Below, in pieces: positions 26,782 to 34,594 of a stretch of DNA of 64,000 bases. Origin of the DNA: Clostridium frigoris (GTDB lineage Bacteria; Bacillota; Clostridia; Clostridiales; Clostridiaceae); assembly GCF_018861865.1 (NCBI RefSeq), contig NZ_JAHLDV010000003.1, positions 97,978 through 161,977 on the forward strand, written 5' to 3'. The notes below the pieces were generated by a model, which saw only the letters and a list, made by a program, of their open reading frames with translations, searched no databases and was not told the DNA's origin. How positions within the stretch are numbered: position 1 is the stretch's first letter; every line of letters begins with the position of its first letter. The translations under genes and the position numbers were made by a program.

Positions 26782-27117
26782 CTAAATGTTGTTTACAGCT
26801 TGCTTTACGTCATCAAATAACATGATAATCTTAAACATTCCTGACAGTTCAAATACCCTCTTTACTGAAGATTTAATATTAGTTACACATACTTTACCAT
26901 TTCTCATATGTAACTTTTTGTATCTTCCAATAACTACACCAATACCAGAGCTATCCATAAATGTTACATCTCCAAAGTCCATAATTAATTTGTTATAACT
27001 ATCTCGTTCTAACCTATCATCTATAATATTCCTAACTTCCTCAGCACTATGATGGTCTAATTCCCCAGACATGTAAACTATCAACTTATCTCCACTATTC
27101 TCAAAATTTAAATGCAT
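26782..27117 (-). CDS. spoIIAA: Anti-sigma-F factor antagonist SpoIIAA
   Basis: 111 residues, STAS domain. The phosphorylated serine lies in [17 protein letters not shown]. The unphosphorylated protein frees sigma-F from SpoIIAB. First gene of spoIIA, with CGGGGGGAAG before the ATG and a sigma-H-like promoter about 75 bases upstream. Confidence 0.97.
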   Translation of the reverse strand: MHLNFENSGDKLIVYMSGELDHHSAEEVRNIIDDRLERDSYNKLIMDFGDVTFMDSSGIGVVIGRYKKLHMRNGKVCVTNIKSSVKRVFELSGMFKIIMLFDDVKQAVNNI

Positions 27118-27189
27118 TTTCTTCCCCCCGAATCATTTGGAATTTAAATATTATTTTGATATCGTCTAAATAATGTATCCATATCTTAT

Positions 27190-27214
27190 ATTCTATAACT
27201 TATATGATAATCCT
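27190..27214 (-). promoter_or_regulatory. Candidate sigma-H promoter of spoIIA
   Basis: On the - strand the -35 box AGGATTA (27208-27214) and the -10 box AGAAT (27190-27194) are spaced by 13 bases, close to the sigma-H pattern AGGAWWT and RGAAT. It lies 73 bases before spoIIAA, which is sigma-H-controlled in Bacillus and clostridia. Confidence 0.6.
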
Positions 27215-27311
27215 TCTTTTTATGTAATAATTTTTCATTTTTTTATATTATATCCATATTTGTACTTTTTAATATATTATATAACAAATAATTTTAGAAA
27301 TTCAATAAAAT

Positions 27312-27357
27312 AAATAGTAGCAAGACAATTAACTGTTTAATTGTCTTGCTACTATTT
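27312..27357 (-). terminator. Terminator of the CoA-transferase gene
   Basis: About 21-bp stem (AAATAGTAGCAAGACAATTA pairing with its complement, arms 27312-27332 and 27336-27357), followed on the - strand by ATTTTATTG. It lies 16 bases after the stop of the gene at 27373. Confidence 0.85.
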
Positions 27358-27372
27358 ATTAATCCTTTTTAA

Positions 27373-28683
27373 TTATTTTGATGAAAATTTGCAATTAAAC
27401 CTTCTTTCAAATTCTTGTATTAAATCATTCCTAAAATCTGGATGAGCAATATTTATAAGCGCTATTGCTCTATTTTTTAAAGTTTTACCTTTTAACTGTG
27501 CAATACCATATTCAGTAACTACATAGTTTACATCATTTCTAAGAGTTGTAACAGCAGCGCCTTCATCAAGATTTGGTTTAATTCTTGAAACTTTTCCTTT
27601 GCATGCAGTCGATGGCATTGCAATTATAGCTTTACCATTTTTAGCCATAGATGCACCACGAACAAAATCAACTTGTCCACCAGTTCCACTAAACTGAGTT
27701 TCTCCTATCATTTCTGCATTAACTTGGCCCATAAAATCTACTTGAATAGCTGAATTTACACACACCATTTTATTATTTTTAGCAATTACACAAGGATCAT
27801 TTACATAATCTACAGAATACATTTCAACCATAGGGTTATTATCTACAAAATCATATAGTCTTTTACTTCCCATCAAAAATGTCACAACAATCTTTCCCTT
27901 ATGAAGAGATTTAGCCTTGCCCGTAATTACCCCTGCTTCAACTAATTCAACTACTCCATCTGAAATCATCTCAGAATGAATTCCTAAGTCTTTCTTTCCT
28001 TTTAAAAATAATAAAACTGCATCTGGAATAGCACCTATTCCAAGTTGAAGTGTGGAACCATCCTCAACTAAAGAAGCACAATTCTCTCCAATGGCTCTTT
28101 CAATATCTCCAATTTTAGGAGATGCAAGTTCTATTAGTGGGTGATTTGATTCTACTATATAATCAATGTCCGAAAGATTAATAAAAGAGTCACCCATAGT
28201 TCTTGGCATTTGTTTATTTACTTCTGCAATTACCATTTTTGCGCATTCTGCTGCTGTTTTTGTGTAATCGACAGATAAACCGAAACTACAACAACCATGC
28301 TCATCAGGTGATGAAACCTGAATAATTGCAACATCTACTGGTAAATAATTATTTTTAAATAGCTCGGGTATCTCAGAAAAAAAACATGGTGTAAAATCTG
28401 CTCGACCTTTCGCAACGGCTTCTTTTGTACTAGCACCTACAAATAATGCATTGTGCTTAAAATGACTTTCCATTCCGGGCTTAGTATATTCATCTTTTCC
28501 CATAGGAACCATATGCACAATTTCAACATCTTTATAGGCATCTTTATTCTTTAACATTGCATCTATAATAGTAGCAGGTTCCGAACAGGCATGTCCAGTT
28601 ACTACTCGATTTCCAGACACTATTTTAGTAGCAGCTTGATCTGCTGTAATAAGTTTTGATTTGTAGATTTCTTGTAAATTCAT
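27373..28683 (-). CDS. abfT: 4-hydroxybutyrate CoA-transferase
   Basis: About 436 residues from the ATG at 28683, chosen because AGGGAGAG lies upstream; the frame is open 26 codons further without support. It belongs to the acetyl-CoA hydrolase/transferase family (Cat2/AbfT, family length 430-440). The catalytic glutamate should be that of GIHSEMISDG, and the CoA-binding glycine loop GTGGQVDFVRGA is intact. It moves CoA from acetyl-CoA or butyryl-CoA to 4-hydroxybutyrate. The context with abfD, 4hbD and gabT supports the 4-hydroxybutyrate substrate over acetate/propionate. It lies downstream of gabT but behind a terminator, with its own upstream region containing a Rex-like site. cat2 is an equally valid name. 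Confidence 0.92.
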   Translation of the reverse strand: MNLQEIYKSKLITADQAATKIVSGNRVVTGHACSEPATIIDAMLKNKDAYKDVEIVHMVPMGKDEYTKPGMESHFKHNALFVGASTKEAVAKGRADFTPCFFSEIPELFKNNYLPVDVAIIQVSSPDEHGCCSFGLSVDYTKTAAECAKMVIAEVNKQMPRTMGDSFINLSDIDYIVESNHPLIELASPKIGDIERAIGENCASLVEDGSTLQLGIGAIPDAVLLFLKGKKDLGIHSEMISDGVVELVEAGVITGKAKSLHKGKIVVTFLMGSKRLYDFVDNNPMVEMYSVDYVNDPCVIAKNNKMVCVNSAIQVDFMGQVNAEMIGETQFSGTGGQVDFVRGASMAKNGKAIIAMPSTACKGKVSRIKPNLDEGAAVTTLRNDVNYVVTEYGIAQLKGKTLKNRAIALINIAHPDFRNDLIQEFERRFNCKFSSK

Positions 28684-28739
28684 AACTACACTCTCCCTAA
28701 TAATCAAATTTTTGTTTTGTCTATATTTAAAATGCATTC

Positions 28740-28757
28740 TTGTGATTATTTTCACAA
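28740..28757. promoter_or_regulatory. Candidate Rex operator upstream of the CoA-transferase gene
   Basis: TTGTGA-N6-TCACAA is a perfect 6+6 inverted repeat that closely matches the Gram-positive Rex site TTGTGAAWWWWTTCACAA, with one difference on the left half. It lies 56 bases before the start codon. Rex senses the NADH/NAD ratio and represses fermentation genes. Promoter boxes are not clear. Confidence 0.5.
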
Positions 28758-29090
28758 TCATTTTTAAAAAAAACTACATACATAAGAACATAGCATTATT
28801 TTTACTGCATTATATTACATATAATGCTATTTACGGTCTAAAATTTTTATAGTTTTCATTTTATTCAGTCATCTCTCTCATGTTTCAGTATACACCAGTT
28901 ACCTTAACTTGTATATGTAAAAAAATTATCATAAAAACAAAAATAAAGTTTATTACTTAAATAAACCACCCTTACCATTCGCCAGTAAATACCAAAATAT
29001 CATACTCCACAATAATTTTATTGCCTTAATTATCATTTCATTTAAATAAAAAAGTCTTGAGCACTATATCTTATTAAGAACAAATTATAC
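28758..29090. other. Intergenic region between gabT and the CoA-transferase gene
   Basis: 333 AT-rich bases that should hold the CoA-transferase promoter. A second inverted repeat, ATAGCATTAT / ATAATGCTAT (28790-28799 and 28821-28830), lies just upstream of the Rex-like site. I see no -24/-12 sigma-54 sequence here, unlike in front of the partner operons, and no coding frame. Confidence 0.45.
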
Positions 29091-29124
29091 AAACGGCTGT
29101 AGATAAATTTATCTACAGCCGTTT
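29091..29124 (-). terminator. Terminator of gabT
   Basis: 34-bp perfect palindrome (arm AAACGGCTGTAGATAAA) 25 bases after the gabT stop. On the - strand it is followed by GTATAATTTG, not a strong T-run. Confidence 0.7.
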
Positions 29125-29149
29125 TAAAATATAAATTTAAATTAAATTA

Positions 29150-30514
29150 CTAAGCTTTAATGCTTACAATTGAAACTGCATTTTCAAGTATATCAAGTCC
29201 TGCATTTAGTTGTTCATCCGTAATACATAATGGCATTAAAAAGCGAAGAGTGTTTCCTCTAACGCCACAATTTAATATGACTAAGCCATTTTCATTACAT
29301 TCTTTAATTATTGATTTTACTTCTTTTGAAGCTGGTTCTTTTGTTACTCTATCAGTAACAAACTCAACACCTATCATTGCCCCCAGGCCTCGAACATCTC
29401 CAATAATTTTATATTTTTCCTTCATTTTATTAAATCTATCCATAGCTATTTCTGCAATATGGTTTGATTTAGCGGCATAATTATCTCTTTCCATAATTTC
29501 AATAACTTTTAAAGCTGAAACACACGCTATTGGGTTTCCAGCATAAGTTCCACCAATTCCACCAGCTTGAGAAGCATCCATAATTTCAGCTCTACCTGTT
29601 ACTGCGCTGATTGGCATTCCAGCTCCAAGTGATTTTGCAGAAGTTATTATATCAGCATATAATCCATTGTCTGCCCAGTACTCACTAGCAAACATTCTAC
29701 CGGTTCTACAGTATCCTGATTGTACTTCGTCACATACTAATAATATACCATTCTCATCACATATACGTCTTAGCTCTCTCACATATTCAATAGGTGTTGG
29801 AAGGAATCCACCTTCACCTTGAAGAGGCTCAATAACTACTGCGGCAACATCTTCTACATTTATTTTTTCTAAAAAGAAATTCTTTAATTTTTCAATGTAA
29901 TACTTCACTGCATTTTCCTTAGCTATTCCAGTTGGACGACGATAAATATAAGGGAATTCTGCTTGATGAACTCCTGGAGCAAAAGGTCCAAAACCAAGTT
30001 TATATGGTTTTATTGTACTTGTCATTGCCATAGTTAAACTTGTTCTTCCGTGAAATCCACCTGTAAATGTAACTATTTCTGTTCTTTTTGTATATTTACG
30101 AGCAATTTTGACAGCATTTTCAAGAGCTTCAGATCCACTGTTTACAAACATTGTTTTCTTTTTAAAGTCTCCTGGAATAATACTATTTAATTTTTCAGCT
30201 AAACGTACATAAGATTCATATTGTACTACATTTATACTTGAATGAAAAAATTTAGAAACTTGTTCTTTAACAACTTCAATAACTTCTGGATTACTATAAC
30301 CTATATTTAAAACTCCAATTCCACCAACAAAATCCAACATAATATTTCCATCTACATCTTCAAACATTGCACCTTCTCCTCTTTCAATAAAAGTAGGTAC
30401 TCCGGATGATACTCCAACTGGAACATTGTCTTGTCTAAGTTTTATTAATTCCTTTGCTTTTGGTCCCGGTATTTTTGTTGTTATTTTGGGTAAACTATTT
30501 CTTAATTCTGTCAT
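29150..30514 (-). CDS. gabT: 4-aminobutyrate aminotransferase
   Basis: 454 residues, class III PLP aminotransferase. The PLP lysine is in DIITSAKSLGAGMP; NSGSEALENAVKIAR and VIEPLQGEGGF are also in place, and CDEVQSGYCRTG holds the PLP-contacting aspartate. It converts GABA plus 2-oxoglutarate to succinate semialdehyde plus glutamate. Some relatives act on ornithine or 5-aminovalerate, but the genes around it favour GABA. GAGGAGG precedes the ATG; it is 83 bases after the permease gene and likely in its operon. Confidence 0.93.
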   Translation of the reverse strand: MTELRNSLPKITTKIPGPKAKELIKLRQDNVPVGVSSGVPTFIERGEGAMFEDVDGNIMLDFVGGIGVLNIGYSNPEVIEVVKEQVSKFFHSSINVVQYESYVRLAEKLNSIIPGDFKKKTMFVNSGSEALENAVKIARKYTKRTEIVTFTGGFHGRTSLTMAMTSTIKPYKLGFGPFAPGVHQAEFPYIYRRPTGIAKENAVKYYIEKLKNFFLEKINVEDVAAVVIEPLQGEGGFLPTPIEYVRELRRICDENGILLVCDEVQSGYCRTGRMFASEYWADNGLYADIITSAKSLGAGMPISAVTGRAEIMDASQAGGIGGTYAGNPIACVSALKVIEIMERDNYAAKSNHIAEIAMDRFNKMKEKYKIIGDVRGLGAMIGVEFVTDRVTKEPASKEVKSIIKECNENGLVILNCGVRGNTLRFLMPLCITDEQLNAGLDILENAVSIVSIKA

Positions 30515-30597
30515 AATAAATTCCTCCTCGATTATATTTAAATATATGAATATTAATTTAAGATAGTTATTTTTTAAAAGATATATTTGTTATACAT

Positions 30598-32055
30598 CTA
30601 ATTTGCATTTTTATTGTTGCTCAAACTCTCTCCAACAATTTCTTTTCTTGCATATAGCTCACCAAATATTAAAAGTTCTCTTTCTTTCAAAGTAACATTT
30701 GGATATGCCTTTTGAGTCATTAGTGATAAGACAATACCAAGCACTGCCCAGAAAAGAATCATACCCCATTCATAAGGCCAAACAAGTCCACCAGATGAAA
30801 ACGGTAAATATAAACTTATAAATGCAACAGATATAATAATTGCTCCATACCCTATAAACTTATGATTTTTAACCTTAAAGGGTCTTTCTAAATCTGGTTC
30901 TTTCTTTCTAATTATTATAAAAGACAAACAAACAAACAAATATGTTAGAACAACTCCAAAAGAACTTGCATTAACAAACCAAACTAATGCATTCTTACCT
31001 AATAAAGGAGCTAGTTCACATATAATTCCTATAAGAATTATAGCGGCAACTGGAGCTTGAGTTTTAGAATGAACTTTACCAAAAATTGGTGGAAGCATTT
31101 TAGCTCTGCCCATTGCAAATAAAACTCTAGCACCACCAATGATAAATCCATTCCAACTAGTTAATATGCCACATAAAGCACCTAAAATTACAACCTTACC
31201 CATTATCGGATTTCCGTACATAAAGGCTGCTGCATCAGCAACAGGAACTGCTCCATTAAGTCTAATATCTGATGGAGCCGCTAAAGCAATACCGATACAC
31301 ATTGCTACATACCAAACTGCAGCCAACAAAATTGAAAAAATAAGAATTTTCCCTATTTGTTTCTTAGGAATATTCATTTCCTCTGCAGACTGTGGAATAA
31401 CATCAAAGCCTACATACATAGCCGGAACCATTAAAAGAACTGAAAAAACTCCATTTCCGCTCTTAATTGCATCTCCTAAGAACTTCGAATCTCCTATACT
31501 GATTCCACTTATTATAAAAAATAGTCCAGCTAAAGTTAGACCAATCGTAGCCACATTTTGAAATAAAACTGCCCCTTTTCCACCTCTAAGGTTTATTATA
31601 ATTAAAATTAGTCCTACGACCATACCTATCGCAGACCAAGACGCGTAAACTTCATACCCAGCAATAGTCCATAAATATCCCAGCTGTGGTATTGGGATTA
31701 TATAGTTTACAGCAGTTGAGATAGCAATTCCTTCCCATGCTGCAACTCCTACATAAGCAAAGCATGTACACCATATAGTTATCCATCCAAGCTTATACCC
31801 CATGGCTCTATATGCAAATACTAATCCTCCACCGGCACATGGCAATGCGGGAGTTAACTCCGCATAACACAGTCCTACAAATATGCACATTACTCCACCA
31901 ATTAAAAATGCAATAACTGCTCCTACCCATCCGGCTTGTTCTACCCAGTATCCGGATAACATTACCCAGCCCCATCCAATCATTGCTCCAAAAGCTAATG
32001 CTAATATATCCCCTTTAGAGTAGACCTTCTCCAGGCTTTCACGTTTTTCACTCAT
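30598..32055 (-). CDS. APC-family amino acid permease, probable GABA transporter
   Basis: 485 residues with about 12 membrane helices. The first helix carries the APC glycine motif ALAFGAMIGWGWVMLSG, used for the substrate carboxyl/amino group. It sits between 4-hydroxybutyrate dehydrogenase and gabT, so GABA (or another gamma-amino acid) uptake is the likely role; the substrate is inferred from context only. Relatives include GABA, glutamate and polyamine carriers. AAGGGGGTAGG lies before the ATG. Spacing to the upstream gene is 59 bases, consistent with one operon. Confidence 0.88.
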   Translation of the reverse strand: MSEKRESLEKVYSKGDILALAFGAMIGWGWVMLSGYWVEQAGWVGAVIAFLIGGVMCIFVGLCYAELTPALPCAGGGLVFAYRAMGYKLGWITIWCTCFAYVGVAAWEGIAISTAVNYIIPIPQLGYLWTIAGYEVYASWSAIGMVVGLILIIINLRGGKGAVLFQNVATIGLTLAGLFFIISGISIGDSKFLGDAIKSGNGVFSVLLMVPAMYVGFDVIPQSAEEMNIPKKQIGKILIFSILLAAVWYVAMCIGIALAAPSDIRLNGAVPVADAAAFMYGNPIMGKVVILGALCGILTSWNGFIIGGARVLFAMGRAKMLPPIFGKVHSKTQAPVAAIILIGIICELAPLLGKNALVWFVNASSFGVVLTYLFVCLSFIIIRKKEPDLERPFKVKNHKFIGYGAIIISVAFISLYLPFSSGGLVWPYEWGMILFWAVLGIVLSLMTQKAYPNVTLKERELLIFGELYARKEIVGESLSNNKNAN

Positions 32056-32114
32056 AACCTACCCCCTTATTATGTATGATAATATTTTGTTTAGTTTCAT
32101 AACTTACCTGCCAA

Positions 32115-33233
32115 TTAATATAAATTTGTATATATCTCAATCATTTCTTCTCTTGATAATTCTACGTAGTTATTTACTAATAATCTTTGTTGGGTTTCTA
32201 TAACGCTATCAGTAAACAATTCTATTTCTTCTACCTTCATGCCAAATTCTTTTAATGGTTTTTTCATCAATAGTTTATTTAATACATTTTCAATTTCTTT
32301 ATAAACATCTTCACCATGACTAAGGCCTAATATGTTTGACAAAAGAGTATTTATTTCCTTTATCTTTCCATTCGGATTCTTTTTACTGTACATTTTAAAA
32401 ACTTCAGTAAAAAGTTCATAGTTTGCTTCTCCGTGTGCTACATGATAAACTCCACCTAATGGATAAGACATAGCATGAACTGCTCCAACCCCAGCATTAG
32501 CAAAAGCAATTCCAGCATAATTGCTGGCGGTTGAAAATTCTTTTAATAAATTCTGACGATAATCCTCACCTTTTTCTATAATTTCCATATAGCCTTTCAT
32601 AATCATTTCTATAGCCCTAACTGAAAATATTTCTGTATATACACTAGCCTTAGGAGATACAAAAGATTCAATAGCATGAATTAGAGCATCTATAGAGCTA
32701 GCAACAAAAAACTTAAAAGGTAATCCCTTAATTAATTCAGGGATTAGCACTGCATGATTTGCAAACAACTCATCAGTTGCCAACCCCATTTTTGTATGTT
32801 TTGATTTTATTTCTGCAATTGAAATATTAGTTACTTCGCTCCCAGTTCCGCAAGTCGTAGGGATAATTATTAATTCCTTATCCCTTATAAAAGGTACTTT
32901 TTTCTCAAATAAATTTAGGCAATCTTTCACATCTTTAAAAACCATTAATTTAGAAATATCTATTACTGTACCACCACCTATACCTACAATTCTTTTAATT
33001 TTTTTATTAGGCATAGCAGCAATAATTTTGTTAATCATCTCGTCAGAAGGTTCACCAACTCCATATTTTTCTTGAAAAATAAAGTCTGCTTTTAAATTCA
33101 AATATTTCATAAATGGTTCATAAATAAATTCTTGAGTTAATATTAAGTCACCTTCACCAATTTTAAACTCATCTGCAAAATCTTTAAAATTGTTAAAAGT
33201 ATGAATCTGAGGTACTAATTGAAAGTTCTTCAT
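32115..33233 (-). CDS. 4hbD: 4-hydroxybutyrate dehydrogenase (iron-dependent alcohol dehydrogenase family)
   Basis: 372 residues, type III Fe-ADH fold. GIGGGTVIDISK binds the NAD(H) pyrophosphate, PTTCGTGSEVTN follows, and the metal ligands lie in SSIDALIHAIESFVS (Asp, His) and YPLGGVYHVAHGEAN (His, His). It reduces succinate semialdehyde to 4-hydroxybutyrate with NADH. The match in length and motifs to the C. aminobutyricum / C. kluyveri enzyme, together with the neighbours, supports the name (abfH is a synonym). First gene of a unit with permease and gabT; AAAGGTAGGATG precedes the ATG. A sigma-54 promoter lies about 280 bases upstream. Confidence 0.92.
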   Translation of the reverse strand: MKNFQLVPQIHTFNNFKDFADEFKIGEGDLILTQEFIYEPFMKYLNLKADFIFQEKYGVGEPSDEMINKIIAAMPNKKIKRIVGIGGGTVIDISKLMVFKDVKDCLNLFEKKVPFIRDKELIIIPTTCGTGSEVTNISIAEIKSKHTKMGLATDELFANHAVLIPELIKGLPFKFFVASSIDALIHAIESFVSPKASVYTEIFSVRAIEMIMKGYMEIIEKGEDYRQNLLKEFSTASNYAGIAFANAGVGAVHAMSYPLGGVYHVAHGEANYELFTEVFKMYSKKNPNGKIKEINTLLSNILGLSHGEDVYKEIENVLNKLLMKKPLKEFGMKVEEIELFTDSVIETQQRLLVNNYVELSREEMIEIYTNLY

Positions 33234-33514
33234 AACATCCTACCTTTCTTTTATCCATATTTTTATTGATTGAAATTTTTTTACTTGTAATATTTGAAGT
33301 TGTTGTTATTAAATCTTTGTGCTTAAACATTTCTCCTAAATTAAAAATCATTTAACTGAATTAATTGAAAAATAAATCATTAGGTTAACTACTACATTTC
33401 CTACTTTTTACTTGAACATTTAAATCTTTAAATTTAATTTTGTAATACTTTCTACGTATTACTCTCCTTTCATTAAAACATTTATCTCTCAAATATATTT
33501 TATAATTATATATA
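33234..33514 (-). other. Long 5' leader of 4hbD
   Basis: About 270 bases of transcribed leader if the sigma-54 promoter at 33515-33530 is used. It contains a 7-bp hairpin (GTAATAC / GTATTAC, about 33444-33464) and a weak 45-codon frame, starting after TTTAGGAG, that overlaps the 4hbD start in another frame. A leader peptide or post-transcriptional control is possible but not shown. Confidence 0.4.
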
Positions 33515-33530
33515 GCAATTTACATGCCAA
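33515..33530 (-). promoter_or_regulatory. Sigma-54 promoter (-24/-12) for 4hbD-permease-gabT
   Basis: On the - strand TTGGCATGTAAATTGC: the GG and GC dinucleotides are 12 bases apart, exactly as in the TGGCAC-N5-TTGC consensus. It is one of three such sites in the window, all upstream of catabolic operons. Confidence 0.85.
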
Positions 33531-33991
33531 AATTATAACAAAATTATATATTTAAAAACTATTGCCACTTCAGCACTCTCTTCGTGTCTTTTAATTAAAT
33601 ATTCTGATTATTGTTTTATGTGAATATTATAAAAAATAATAAAATTTGTATCATAAAAGAAACAAGTCTTAACAATTTAACTTGCTGGATTCCTTAAACC
33701 CTTACAAACTATAAGTATTACACCTTATATTTATTTCTGTTGCATATTTGAAACACGTTTCATTTTTAAAACATATTTTTCTCGAATATTTTAGATGTAC
33801 AAGTTAAGCTACTAAATGTGATTGAAGTGGATAAAGTTGAAAGAATTGAAGTTTTAAATTACTTGTACCTGTAAATGCGCCCATTTCATAACCTAAGAAC
33901 CCAAAGTCTGTTTTTATCTCTGTAGCAATTTTACATAAAATAATTTCTCTATGCAAATGTATTTTATCAAATTTACACTGATATATCAATT
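33531..33991. other. Intergenic region upstream of the 4hbD sigma-54 promoter
   Basis: About 460 AT-rich bases. They hold the palindrome at 33749-33762 that may be the activator site, and a 61-codon leftward frame at 33804-33989 with no ribosome site and no recognisable family, which I do not call a gene. Confidence 0.45.
33749..33762. promoter_or_regulatory. Candidate enhancer (activator-binding) palindrome
   Basis: TGAAAC-AC-GTTTCA is a perfect palindrome about 220 bases upstream of the -24 box, a normal distance for sigma-54 activator sites. The natural candidate to bind it is the CBS-PAS activator encoded at 36164-37963. Confidence 0.4.
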
Positions 33992-34037
33992 AAAAAAGTT
34001 GTAAATAGATTTGTATTTAAACAAATTTATCTACAAC
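33992..34037 (-). terminator. Terminator of the abfD-nifU-CGGCNP operon
   Basis: Stem of about 17 bp (arms 33998-34014 and 34021-34037, one mismatch), loop of six bases, followed on the - strand by CTTTTTT. It begins at the stop codon of the short CGGCNP gene. Confidence 0.85.
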
Positions 34038-34195
34038 CCCTTTGAATTAGTCTGCAACTTCAAATTTATTACATTTTCCTCTTTTGCTATTCCAAAACTA
34101 TCACTATCATTAAGATAATTTCTTAATTTTGACACTATATCCATTCTATAATATGTTGGATTACATCCCCCACAATATTTAATACCAATTTTCAC
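34031..34195 (-). CDS. Short CGGCNP-motif protein, apparently truncated
   Basis: 54 residues from a GTG start that overlaps the stop of the NifU-like gene by one base (TAGTG), indicating coupled translation. It begins with KIGIKYCGGCNPTYYR, a motif I associate with small clostridial proteins of about 100 residues that sit beside amino-acid fermentation genes and normally continue with a second cysteine-containing part. Here the frame stops after residue 54, inside a terminator hairpin, and no second cysteine motif follows. It may be a shortened but working form or a degraded gene. The two cysteines could bind metal or an Fe-S cluster; the role is unknown. Confidence 0.6.
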   Translation of the reverse strand: MKIGIKYCGGCNPTYYRMDIVSKLRNYLNDSDSFGIAKEENVINLKLQTNSKGL

Positions 34196-34500
34196 TATCT
34201 CACTTTTCTACTTTTGTTTAAAATTTTTCTAGCTTGTTCTAATAACTCTTCATTTACTTGATTTATTAGTATTACTTTTTTAATATCCGGTATTTCTTTT
34301 TTAAGTGTAGCTTCGACTAAATCCTCAATGGTATATTTTGCAGAAAGACAGCCTTTACATTGACCTAAAAGCTTTACTTCAACTATTCCATCACAGATGT
34401 TAACAAGTTCAATATTTCCATAGTGATCTGCTAGTTTTGGTCTAACATCCAACTCAAGAATTTTTTCAATTTTAGCAAACATAACTTCTTTATCAAACAT
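34195..34500 (-). CDS. NifU C-terminal-domain Fe-S scaffold-like protein
   Basis: 101 residues. The core LLGQCKGCLSAKYTIEDLVE carries the CxxC motif of the NifU C-terminal (Nfu) domain, which holds a transient [4Fe-4S] cluster between two subunits and passes it to target enzymes. It is 94 bases downstream of abfD, whose product needs a [4Fe-4S] cluster, so delivery to that enzyme is a reasonable inference. GGAGTGACG precedes the ATG. It is translationally coupled to the next short gene. Confidence 0.88.
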   Translation of the reverse strand: MFDKEVMFAKIEKILELDVRPKLADHYGNIELVNICDGIVEVKLLGQCKGCLSAKYTIEDLVEATLKKEIPDIKKVILINQVNEELLEQARKILNKSRKVR

Positions 34501-34594
34501 TTCGTCACTCCGATCTTTTAAATATATTGGGGTCTAGTTATCCCCTAATATATTTAGGTATTTAATATTGTGAAAGACGCATTTATTTAATAAC

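Noticed and set aside
33804..33989. 61-codon leftward open frame upstream of the sigma-54 promoter
   Set aside because: No ribosome site, no recognised motif, and it lies where a regulatory region is expected. It may be a relic of a gene, but I cannot support that.
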